Shown: one piece after another, positions 1 to 5,365 of the stretch
Numbering within the stretch: the stretch's first letter is position 1
Layout of the letters: each line of letters starts with the position of its first letter
Assembly (NCBI GenBank): GCA_021845705.1
Contig: JAJZVJ010000200.1
Span: 1 to 5,572 of the forward strand
Source of the DNA: a bacterium
GTDB taxonomy: Bacteria > Elusimicrobiota > Elusimicrobia > Elusimicrobiales > UBA9959
DNA: 5,572 nucleotides
Direction of reading: 5' to 3'
Notes under the pieces: generated by a model
Told to the model about the DNA's origin: nothing
Databases searched by the model: none
The model's input: only the letters and a program-made list of their open reading frames with translations
Made by a program: the position numbers and the translations under genes

Positions 1-738
1 ACCGCCTACGTAATAGAATACTCGCTTTCGATGGACAATATGTTCGTGTTCATCCTGATCTTCGCGTACTTCGGCATACCCAAGAAATACCAGCCGAAGA
101 TCCTTACCTGGGGCATACTCGGCGCCGTCTTAATGCGCCTGGTGCTTATCTTTACCGGGGTCAAGCTTATCAGCACTTTTAACTGGATCATCTACGTGTT
201 CGGCGTTATACTCATCGTCACCGCTATAAAGATGATGCTGCAGAAGGACGGGAAAATTGACCCCGGCGCCAACCCGGTGCTCAAACTCCTCGGGAAGATG
301 ATCCCCATAGACAAAGAGCCCGCTGAGGGCCATTTTTTCATAAAGCGCCATATCTGGTATGCCACCCCGCTGCTCGCCACACTGGTGGTGATAGAGGCCT
401 CGGACCTTATCTTCGCCGTAGATTCCATCCCCGCCGTGCTGGCCGTCTCGAGGGACAAATTCATAGTCTACTCTTCCAACGTCTTCGCCGTGGTCGGCCT
501 GCGCTCGCTGTATTTCCTCCTGGCCTCGGTCATGGACCTTTTCCGTTATCTTAAAGCCGGCGTTTCCATAATACTTTTTTACGTCGGGATAAAGATGCTT
601 GTCTCAGGCTACGTGCACATCCCCTCCCTGCTCTCCCTGGGCGTAGTGCTGGGGATACTTGCGGTCGCAATACTGATGTCCGTTCTGATAAAACACCCCC
701 ATCCGCACACCGCGGCGGCAAAAACCCCGAACCCCTGA
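1..738 (+). CDS. TerC family integral membrane protein, 5' end outside window
   Basis: The reading frame is open from the first base, so the gene starts upstream; the ATG at 31 is an internal methionine within the conserved EYSLSMDN motif and is not the start. The visible 245 residues are very hydrophobic, with about six membrane-spanning stretches. They carry TerC signatures: an Asp in a membrane segment (SMDNMFVFILIF), then EASDLIFAVDSIPAVLA with buried acidic residues, SSNVFAVVGLRSLYFLLA, and the late segment FYVGIKMLV. Family members are inner-membrane proteins of about 300 residues or more, linked to tellurite resistance and, in studied homologues, to manganese export or metal loading of exported proteins; the intramembrane acids are thought to bind metal. 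The substrate here cannot be told. The short C-terminal tail (HPHPHTAAAKTPNP) is His/Pro-rich and cytoplasmic or periplasmic. The gene ends 20 bases before a bidirectional terminator and converges on the FKBP gene. Confidence 0.93.
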   Translation, partial: TAYVIEYSLSMDNMFVFILIFAYFGIPKKYQPKILTWGILGAVLMRLVLIFTGVKLISTFNWIIYVFGVILIVTAIKMMLQKDGKIDPGANPVLKLLGKMIPIDKEPAEGHFFIKRHIWYATPLLATLVVIEASDLIFAVDSIPAVLAVSRDKFIVYSSNVFAVVGLRSLYFLLASVMDLFRYLKAGVSIILFYVGIKMLVSGYVHIPSLLSLGVVLGILAVAILMSVLIKHPHPHTAAAKTPNP

Positions 739-757
739 CAGCTGATCCGCCGCGCAG

Positions 758-797
758 GCATAAAAAAAAGCCCCGGGCTGCCGGGGCTTTTTTATGC
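758..797. terminator. bidirectional intrinsic terminator between convergent genes
   Basis: GCCCCGG (770-776) pairs with CCGGGGC (781-787) around a GCTG loop. The stem is flanked by eight A's (762-769) on the left and six T's (788-793) on the right, so the hairpin has a U-tract in either direction. An outer GCAT/ATGC pair (758-761 and 794-797) extends the symmetry. It sits between the TerC stop at 738 and the FKBP stop at 810 and probably serves both genes. Confidence 0.93.
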
Positions 798-809
798 GGG
801 CGTTGATCC

Positions 810-1604
810 TTACTTGGTCGCGGCGGGCTTGGCAGCCTCCGCCTTCTTGGCGGCGGGCTTCACGGCGGCTTTCGCGGGCTTTGCGGACTTGGCGGGCTTC
901 ACCATAGGGGCGGCCGCGGGTTTGTCCTTCAGGATATCCAGAAGCTCTACGTCGAAGACCAGCGTGGCGCCGCCGGGGATGGCGCCGCCGGCTCCCTGGT
1001 CGCCGTAAGCGGTATCGGAGGGGCAGACCAGCTTGGCCTTGCCGCCTACCTTTATCTTCTGGACGCCTTCGGTCCAGCAGGGGATAACGCCGCCCAGCGG
1101 GAACTCGGCGGGGGTGCCGCGCTCGACGGAGGAGTCGAAAACTTTGCCGTCGGGGAAGGTGCCATGATAGTGCACCCTGACCATATCAGTAGGCTTGGGG
1201 TAAGGCCCGGTGCCTTCTTTTTCAGGTATGTAAATGACTCCGGAAGGAAGGGTTACCGCGCCTTTCTCTTTCGCCATCTTTTCCAGGAAGGGCTTGGCGG
1301 CCTCTTTCTGCTTGGCCACCACGGCCTCCTGTTTCTTGGCCAGGTAGGCGTTAAGCTTCATCCCGTAAGACTCGTCGGCCTTGCTTTTTTCGCCGGAAAG
1401 CGACTCGGTGAAGCCTTGGATTATATACTTCGACTCGGCAGGCGTGAATTCGAACTGTTTAATTTTCGAGCTTACGGCCTGCCCGAGGAAATAGAGAGTT
1501 TTCTGGTCTTCCGTCATCCCGGAACCGGGGGCGGCAGTTTTGTCCTGGGCCACGGCGTTTCCGGCTAAAAAGGCTGCAAACACAGCGAGCAGTATCTTGT
1601 TCAT
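810..1604 (-). CDS. Secreted FKBP-type peptidyl-prolyl cis-trans isomerase (Mip/FkpA-like)
   Basis: The 264-residue product catalyses cis-trans isomerisation of X-Pro bonds and is likely a periplasmic folding helper. Residues 1-19 are a typical signal peptide (MNKILLAVFAAFLAGNAVA, cleavage after AVA). Residues about 30-118 are a charged helical region like the Mip/FkpA dimerisation domain, and residues about 121-226 are the FKBP fold. Every standard FKBP12 active-site position can be matched: Y146, F156, D157, V173, I174, W177, Y200 and F217. Two cysteines (C176, C194) could form a disulfide. The last 38 residues are an unusual Lys/Ala/Pro-rich tail with PAKSAKPAKAAVKPAAKK-type repeats. The start is fixed by GGAGG (plus-strand CCTCC, 1611-1615) six bases ahead of the ATG. 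A terminator separates it from the ATPase gene upstream, so it is probably monocistronic. Confidence 0.95.
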   Translation of the reverse strand: MNKILLAVFAAFLAGNAVAQDKTAAPGSGMTEDQKTLYFLGQAVSSKIKQFEFTPAESKYIIQGFTESLSGEKSKADESYGMKLNAYLAKKQEAVVAKQKEAAKPFLEKMAKEKGAVTLPSGVIYIPEKEGTGPYPKPTDMVRVHYHGTFPDGKVFDSSVERGTPAEFPLGGVIPCWTEGVQKIKVGGKAKLVCPSDTAYGDQGAGGAIPGGATLVFDVELLDILKDKPAAAPMVKPAKSAKPAKAAVKPAAKKAEAAKPAATK

Positions 1605-1631
1605 TTAAGTCCTCCAGACTATATCGCTACT

Positions 1632-1637
1632 ATATTA
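1632..1637 (-). promoter_or_regulatory. Possible -10 element for the FKBP gene
   Basis: On the minus strand the hexamer TAATAT lies 27 bases ahead of the ATG, which would give a leader of roughly 20 bases containing the GGAGG. No convincing -35 hexamer lies at 16-18 bases; the expected region falls inside the upstream terminator stem. A promoter is needed here because of that terminator, but this exact box is an inference. Confidence 0.3.
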
Positions 1638-1639
1638 CT

Positions 1640-1677
1640 AAAAAAACGGCCGCCAACGCTAAAGCGAAGCGTGGCCG
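1640..1677 (-). terminator. Intrinsic terminator of the PilB/GspE-like gene
   Basis: Read on the minus strand: CGGCC (1677-1673) and ACGCT (1672-1668), a seven-base loop, then AGCGT (1660-1656), a four-base bulge, GGCCG (1651-1647), and seven T's (1646-1640). It lies 36 bases after the ATPase stop codon and separates that gene from the FKBP gene. Confidence 0.85.
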
Positions 1678-1712
1678 GAATTCAGGCGGCAATTTCATCC
1701 GGCATATCTGTC

Positions 1713-3899
1713 CTATGCGACCTTGCCGGCCCTGCGGAGGGCCGCGGTTATCCTGGCTATGACTATGGGGCCCTTGAACGGCTTTATAACGTAATCGTCC
1801 GCGCCCAGCTTGAACGCCATCTCCTGGCTCTTATCAGAGTTCTCCGTGGTGAGCATTATGATAGGCAGGTCCAGCAGTCCGAGCGTTTCGCGTATACCTT
1901 TCACCAGGTCAAGCCCGCTAAGGCGCGGCATGTTTATATCCGTAAGGAGCAGGTCCGGAACCACTCCGGAGGCTATGGAGGTAAGGGCTTCCTCGCCGTC
2001 CACCGCTTCGCGCACGATATATCCGGCGCCCTCTATGAATTTTTTAAGCAGCATCCGCATAATGGGGTCGTCGTCCGCTACCATTACCACCGGCTTTAGT
2101 CCCTGGGCGGTTTTAGGCTGCGCGCCGACGGCGATTTCGGCGGAAGGCGGGACCGCGGCCTGAGGCTTTCCCAGTTTAACCGGGGCCGGCCCTTTTTTCA
2201 CCAGTTCGAGGTAGGACTCGACTTCTCCCAGGCCGGTCTGGCCGGTGGACAGATGCCAAAGGGCGTCGCGCGTCAGGGTGCGCAGGCATTTGCCCTCCAA
2301 AGCGGCGGCCTTAACATCGTCTGAAACCGCTCCGGCGTTAATGAGCTCTTTGACTTTCGCGTCCGGCAGCAGCAGTTCCACTATGGAGGTGCGCCCGGCA
2401 TAGCCGCTGCCCTCGCATTTTTTACAGCCGACGGGGCGGTAATAAACCGTCTCAAAGCCATGGTCGGCGAGGGCGGCCAGGATCTCGGGCGAGCGTTCGG
2501 CCCCGGGGACGGCCTCCGCGCAAAGCGGGCAGAGCTTGCGCACCAGGCGCTGGGCCGTTATAGCAAGCAGGCCGGGGGAGATCTTAAAGCGGTCAACGCC
2601 CATATCCATAAGGCGCCCTATGGTGGAGACGGTGTCGTTGGTGTGCAGGGTGGAAAGCACCAGGTGCCCGGTCATGGCGGCCTGGAAAGCGATATCGGCG
2701 GTTTCATGGTCGCGGATCTCGCCGACCATTATTATATCCGGGTCCTGGCGCAGCACCGAGCGGAGCACAACGGCGAAAGTAAGCCCCTGTTTTTCGTTCA
2801 CCTGCACCTGGTTTATCCCGGGCAGTTTATATTCTATCGGGTCTTCCGCGGTCACGATATTGGTGGTTTCCTGCTTCACCTTGTTAAGGATGGAATAAAG
2901 AGTGGTGGTCTTGCCGGAGCCGGTGGGGCCGGTTACCAGTATTATGCCCTGGGAACTGGCCATGCACTTATTCAGCCCCTCCTCTACTTCCGGCGCGAAC
3001 CCAAGTTTTTTGAAAGGCACTTCCGCCGCGCGCTGGTCCAGGATGCGCATGACCACCTTTTCACCGTAGGAAGTAGGCAGCGTGGAAACGCGCAGGCCCA
3101 CTTCCGCGGTACCTATGCGCAATTTTGTACGGCCGTCCTGGGGGCGCATGTGGTTCGCCACGTCCAGGTCCGACATTATCTTTATGCGCGAGACGACGGG
3201 CCCCACGGCAATATGGCGGGGCAGCTTCATGATATTCTTAAGCTCGCCGTCCACCCTTATGCGGACATGGCTGGCTTCTTCTTCGTGCTCTATATGTATG
3301 TCGGAGGAGTGTTTGCGGTACGCCATGGAAATTATGGAATTTACAAGTTTTATAACCGGCGAAGTTACGGCATTGTCCTGCTCATCCTCGTTTTTGCTCC
3401 CGCCCACAACAACTATTTCCTCGGGGGTCTCCACGCGGCTGAGCAGGTCGAAGATGACCGTGTCCGCGCTGAACAGCTGGTCCATGCAGGACTCTATCTC
3501 TTTGGGCAGGCTGAACAAAGGCAGGAGGCGGCGGCCGGTAAGGGCTTCCACGTCCGACTGGGCATTAAAATCGGTAGGGTTGGACATCGCCACCTTTATT
3601 TCCGTCTCGGTCACCATCAGGGGAACTATTTCGTATTTGCGGCAGATCTTCTCCGGGACCATCGAAAAAGCGAACTTATCCACTTTTTCCGGGGAAAGCT
3701 GGAAGTATTTAACTTTAAAGAATTGTTCCGCGGTCTTTATGACCTGGTCGGCGGGGAGTACGCCTGAATCAATAAGCGCGTGGGAGAAATACTTCTTTTT
3801 TTCCGCGCGGAACTGTTCTATAAGCTGCGGGGTGACCCTGGAGACGCCGGAAAAAGCCCTTACCATCCATTCGTCAGGAAAACGCCAGATATCGGTCAT
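1713..3899 (-). CDS. PilB/GspE-type secretion ATPase with C-terminal receiver domain
   Basis: The 728-residue protein has three parts. Residues about 1-145 form the N-terminal MshEN/T2SSE-like domain (LIDSGVLPADQV, then VEALTGRRLLPL). Residues about 175-565 are the hexameric ATPase core, with Walker A GPTGSGKTT (324-332), Asp box TAEDPIE (350-356), Walker B DPDIIMVGEIRD (386-397), His box TGHLVLSTLHTND (410-422), and the metal-binding cysteines CPLC (457-460) and CKKC (492-495). After an Ala/Pro linker, residues about 602-725 are a response-regulator receiver: acidic pocket D609/D610, phospho-acceptor D654 in TDINMP, T684, and K706-P707. All catalytic residues appear intact. Such ATPases power pseudopilus or pilus assembly at the inner membrane; the receiver suggests control by a histidine kinase. 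Plain PilB/GspE is near 500-580 residues, so the extra length is the receiver. No pilus or kinase genes are adjacent. The ATG has no Shine-Dalgarno and lies where the promoter predicts the +1. Whether it serves type IV pili or type II secretion cannot be decided. Confidence 0.95.
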   Translation of the reverse strand: MTDIWRFPDEWMVRAFSGVSRVTPQLIEQFRAEKKKYFSHALIDSGVLPADQVIKTAEQFFKVKYFQLSPEKVDKFAFSMVPEKICRKYEIVPLMVTETEIKVAMSNPTDFNAQSDVEALTGRRLLPLFSLPKEIESCMDQLFSADTVIFDLLSRVETPEEIVVVGGSKNEDEQDNAVTSPVIKLVNSIISMAYRKHSSDIHIEHEEEASHVRIRVDGELKNIMKLPRHIAVGPVVSRIKIMSDLDVANHMRPQDGRTKLRIGTAEVGLRVSTLPTSYGEKVVMRILDQRAAEVPFKKLGFAPEVEEGLNKCMASSQGIILVTGPTGSGKTTTLYSILNKVKQETTNIVTAEDPIEYKLPGINQVQVNEKQGLTFAVVLRSVLRQDPDIIMVGEIRDHETADIAFQAAMTGHLVLSTLHTNDTVSTIGRLMDMGVDRFKISPGLLAITAQRLVRKLCPLCAEAVPGAERSPEILAALADHGFETVYYRPVGCKKCEGSGYAGRTSIVELLLPDAKVKELINAGAVSDDVKAAALEGKCLRTLTRDALWHLSTGQTGLGEVESYLELVKKGPAPVKLGKPQAAVPPSAEIAVGAQPKTAQGLKPVVMVADDDPIMRMLLKKFIEGAGYIVREAVDGEEALTSIASGVVPDLLLTDINMPRLSGLDLVKGIRETLGLLDLPIIMLTTENSDKSQEMAFKLGADDYVIKPFKGPIVIARITAALRRAGKVA

Positions 3900-3905
3900 G
3901 CGGCT

Positions 3906-3933
3906 ATTCTATATTATTTGAACGGCCTGTCAA
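3906..3933 (-). promoter_or_regulatory. Sigma-70-like promoter of the ATPase gene, predicted leaderless
   Basis: On the minus strand a perfect TTGACA (3933-3928) is followed after 16 bases by TAGAAT (3911-3906), five of six matches to TATAAT. Six bases separate the -10 box from the ATG, so transcription would begin at or next to the start codon (3899). No Shine-Dalgarno sequence exists in this gap, consistent with a leaderless mRNA. Confidence 0.75.
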
Positions 3934-3939
3934 AAGCAT

Positions 3940-4060
3940 GGCTCCGGCTTCCTTCGGCTCCCGTCCCGCGCCGGGCACCCTCGTCTTTGGCCAAAGGCAG
4001 GTCCTAGCAACCCCCGCAGGGGAGTCTCACCCAACGCGCGCGCATGCCGCGCGCACAAAG
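3940..4060. other. Palindrome-rich spacer between tRNA terminator and ATPase promoter
   Basis: No gene is supported here. The stretch holds a perfect 12-base palindrome CTTTGGCCAAAG (3985-3996), a CCCC-GCA-GGGG hairpin near 4012-4022, and a GC-only hairpin with GCGCGCG (4036-4042) and CGCGCGC (4048-4054) around CATGC. None has a T-tract, so these are not obvious terminators. They could be binding sites or part of a dispersed intergenic repeat. Confidence 0.5.
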
Positions 4061-4168
<108 letters not shown>

Positions 4169-4173
4169 CATGT

Positions 4174-4203
4174 ATTATAGCACAAGGAAATCGGATAAAG
4201 CAA
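4174..4203 (-). promoter_or_regulatory. Promoter of tRNA-fMet with extended -10
   Basis: The minus strand has a perfect TATAAT (4179-4174) preceded by TGC, which is an extended -10, and TTGCTT (4203-4198) 18 bases upstream as a weak -35. Only five bases (ACATG) separate the -10 box from the mature 5' end of the tRNA, so the primary transcript would have almost no 5' leader. Confidence 0.85.
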
Positions 4204-4265
4204 CACCCTCCGACGGAGAAATGCCTGTTTTGGCTCGTCAATATTATGCGTTCCAATCTAAAATA

Positions 4266-4303
4266 GTGATCGGCTAAAAGATGGTGATCGGATTTGTGAT
4301 CGG
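4266..4303. repeat. Three direct copies of GTGATCGG
   Basis: Exact 8-base copies lie at 4266-4273, 4284-4291 and 4296-4303, spaced 18 and 12 bases apart. The first and last are followed by similar GGCTAAAA and GGCTGAAAA words. Repeated short motifs next to a ribosome-binding site resemble the multiple terminal repeats at the ends of IS21-family elements, where the transposase binds. That assignment is from general memory of the family and no transposase gene is present. Confidence 0.6.
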
Positions 4304-4334
4304 TTCGGCTGAAAAACCAGGGAGGTTATACCTA

Positions 4335-4382
4335 ATGATGCCTGCTGATTACTGGCCCATGTCCCAAGTCCGTGTTGATTAG
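4335..4382 (+). CDS. Possible 15-residue micro-ORF, function unknown
   Basis: An ATG-ATG start lies 9 and 12 bases after a perfect GGAGG (4321-4325) and encodes MMPADYWPMSQVRVD before TAG. The terminator at 4408-4432 follows 25 bases later, so the unit could be a tiny mRNA. Against this, the GGAGG can pair with ACCT in AGGTTATACCT, no clear plus-strand promoter is visible upstream, and an ORF this short arises easily by chance. It could instead be the stub of a deleted transposase gene. Nothing in the peptide is recognisable. Confidence 0.15.
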   Translation: MMPADYWPMSQVRVD

Positions 4383-4407
4383 TGTCAGGCTCGCCTGCAA
4401 CTTTTCG

Positions 4408-4432
4408 GCCATTTCTGGTGAAATGGCTTTTT
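4408..4432 (+). terminator. Intrinsic terminator with no assigned upstream gene
   Basis: GCCATTTC (4408-4415) pairs perfectly with GAAATGGC (4420-4427) around TGGT and is followed by TTTTT (4428-4432). This is a textbook plus-strand terminator. On the minus strand the hairpin lacks a downstream T-tract, so it does not serve the Ig-like gene. Confidence 0.8.
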
Positions 4433-4453
4433 AGCCTGTAGTATGTGTCAACC

Positions 4454-4470
4454 GGGGGCGCGTAGCCCCC
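4454..4470. repeat. GC-only inverted repeat
   Basis: GGGGGC (4454-4459) and GCCCCC (4465-4470) form a six-pair stem around GCGTA. There is no T-tract on either side. On the minus strand it lies about 100 bases after the Ig-like gene's stop and could protect that mRNA's 3' end. Confidence 0.5.
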
Positions 4471-4492
4471 TACCTAACCCAAATCCCAAGCT

Positions 4493-4528
4493 GCCCCCGC
4501 AAAGGATATACGCGGGCCGGCCTTTTTT
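4493..4528 (+). terminator. Possible second plus-strand terminator
   Basis: GCCCCCGC (4493-4500) can pair with GCGGG (4512-4516) and, after a two-base bulge, GGC (4519-4521). Six T's follow at 4523-4528. The bulge and the 11-base loop make it weaker than the terminator at 4408-4432. Confidence 0.4.
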
Positions 4529-4573
4529 CCAGGTCTGGCATTACAATGCCCGGTTTACGAAGAACTGTTCCCG

Positions 4574-4966
4574 TTATGGTTTTCTTTTAGACGTTCGCGA
4601 TTGTTCCATGTCTGTCCCTAAAGCTACTTGGAAATTGCACTGCATGGAAGTAACTGCCCGGCCATCTTTCGTTTTTGCCTTGGCCTCAGCCTGGTATCGC
4701 CCGCTCTTATAGCCTGACCAGTCATACCACCAATAGCCTGCCGCATTCCGGCATGGCTGCCAGGGCCCCTGATTGATCGAGATATCCACCAGCTCAATAT
4801 TGCCTAATGTCCCGATACGGAAGGTGTATTGCGGCGCAGTAATTATTTCACCCTGCTGTGGGTGATCCAATACTGCACTGACTCCGATGGTCTTTGCCGC
4901 GGCCCCGGTTTCACGCGGCGTGGTTTTATTTTTACCTATCGATCTTATCATCTTGGTTATTCCCAT
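4574..4966 (-). CDS. Small Ig-like fold protein with WQPCR...GYWWYDW core
   Basis: The 130-residue protein has a basic, polar N-terminus (residues 1-28) with no signal peptide or membrane segment. A predicted beta-sandwich follows (about 29-115): a strand resembling bacterial Ig repeats (HPQQGEIITAPQYTFRI), then VDISINQGPWQPC, the aromatic GYWWYDWSGY (77-86), SGRYQAEAKAKTKDG and a last strand CNFQV. The tail after residue 116 is charged (EQSRTSKRKP). C72 and C110 are the only cysteines. The layout resembles extracellular Ig-like or carbohydrate-binding repeats, but as a lone domain without a secretion signal. I associate this aromatic core with Elusimicrobiota proteins of unknown function, from memory only. 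The ATG at 4966 is chosen because AAAGGAG lies 11 bases ahead; an in-frame GTG at 4993 lacks a ribosome-binding site. It follows the coiled-coil gene by 49 bases, probably in one operon. Its base composition is less GC-rich than the ATPase gene. Confidence 0.8.
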   Translation of the reverse strand: MGITKMIRSIGKNKTTPRETGAAAKTIGVSAVLDHPQQGEIITAPQYTFRIGTLGNIELVDISINQGPWQPCRNAAGYWWYDWSGYKSGRYQAEAKAKTKDGRAVTSMQCNFQVALGTDMEQSRTSKRKP

Positions 4967-4977
4967 GTTCTTACACT

Positions 4978-4984
4978 CTCCTTT
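4978..4984 (-). promoter_or_regulatory. Ribosome-binding site deciding the Ig-like gene start
   Basis: AAAGGAG on the minus strand lies 11 bases before the ATG at 4966. It falls inside the longer GTG-initiated frame (4993), which argues for the shorter protein. Confidence 0.65.
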
Positions 4985-5015
4985 TTCTTTCACCGGCTTA
5001 CTATCTGCCGGAAAG

Positions 5016-5312
5016 CTACCTCGGCTGTTTGAATTTATCCACTATCTCGCGCATAGCCTCTTTCATATCCGCCCAGGCCCTATCCATACCCGCCACCAGC
5101 GTTTCCCAGACGTCGCCGCTCGTTTCTTTCATTTGCCTTAGTTTCATCTGAGCCTCCAGACTGCGGGTTTTAAACTCTTCTATTTCACGCAGCAGCTTCG
5201 TCTTATGCTCCAGCGCCTCATGCTCGGCTTTCTCGGTAAACATGTCTATCCTTTCACCCCACGCCCTCAACTGGGTGCCGAGTTTTTCCATATACTCTTC
5301 TTTCTTTCCCAT
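5016..5312 (-). CDS. Small coiled-coil protein, sll1863-like type
   Basis: The 98-residue protein is predicted to be almost wholly alpha-helical and highly charged. It opens with KKEEYMEKLGTQLRAWGERID (residues 3-23), continues as a heptad-like Glu/Lys-rich helix, and ends with SGDVWETLVAGMDRAWADMKEAM and IVDKFKQ. This order (KxEYxxKLxxQLxxW at the start, SGDxWExLxAGxxxAWxxLKxA at the end) matches a widespread family of about 100-residue bacterial coiled-coil proteins related to the cyanobacterial stress protein sll1863; the biochemical role is unknown. It is soluble, with no signal peptide. The ATG at 5312 is chosen because the family begins here and GGGGG lies four bases upstream. A GTG at 5369 would add 19 residues unlike the family, but it overlaps the previous stop codon as GTGA, so the longer form is not excluded. 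The Ig-like gene follows by 49 bases. Confidence 0.85.
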   Translation of the reverse strand: MGKKEEYMEKLGTQLRAWGERIDMFTEKAEHEALEHKTKLLREIEEFKTRSLEAQMKLRQMKETSGDVWETLVAGMDRAWADMKEAMREIVDKFKQPR

Positions 5313-5316
5313 ATTT

Positions 5317-5321
5317 CCCCC
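5317..5321 (-). promoter_or_regulatory. Ribosome-binding site for the coiled-coil gene
   Basis: GGGGG on the minus strand lies four bases before the ATG at 5312. The core is a G-run rather than GGAGG and the spacing is short, but it supports the start that matches the family. Confidence 0.45.
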
Positions 5322-5365
5322 GTTCCCGGCAGCCCGCCGGGTATTGACCAGTATTTTAAATTCAT

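Larger units (their letters stand above)
4180..4573. other. Gene-poor stretch with repeats, micro-ORF and hairpins
   Basis: No protein gene is confidently supported between the tRNA promoter and the stop of the Ig-like gene. The contents are three GTGATCGG copies (4266-4303), GGAGG (4321-4325) inside the small inverted repeat AGGT-TAT-ACCT, a 15-codon plus-strand ORF (4335-4382), an intrinsic terminator (4408-4432), a GGGGGC/GCCCCC hairpin (4454-4470), and a second hairpin ending in six T's (4493-4528). The last features all face the plus strand, although both flanking genes are on the minus strand. The sequence is less GC-rich than most of the window up to about 4400. It may be the decayed end of an insertion sequence or a short non-coding transcript. 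Confidence 0.5.

Noticed and set aside
1164..1568. A 134-codon plus-strand open frame
   Set aside because: It is antisense to the FKBP gene, whose signal peptide, active-site residues and ribosome-binding site are all clear.
2460..3767. A 435-codon open frame on the plus strand
   Set aside because: It lies opposite the ATPase gene and its translation is Gly/His/Tyr-rich without any motif. The minus-strand protein has all ATPase motifs, so this is a shadow frame.
1713..3899. Frameshift or two separate genes (ATPase and receiver)
   Set aside because: The frame is continuous through an Ala/Pro linker with no stop, and both domains are complete in the same frame.
3082..3921. A 279-codon plus-strand open frame
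   Set aside because: It is Ser/Thr/Arg-rich, shadows the ATPase N-terminal half, and runs into its promoter. No family features are visible.
4266..4303. CRISPR-like array from the GTGATCGG copies
   Set aside because: The units are only 8 bases, the gaps are 10 and 4 bases, and no spacers or cas genes are present.
4180..4440. Riboswitch, 4.5S or 6S RNA
   Set aside because: I looked for conserved cores of common riboswitches and the signal-recognition RNA loop on both strands and found none. Only the terminator is clear.
4443..4712. An 89-codon plus-strand open frame
   Set aside because: It crosses two hairpins and the antisense of the Ig-like gene, and has no ribosome-binding site or recognisable product.
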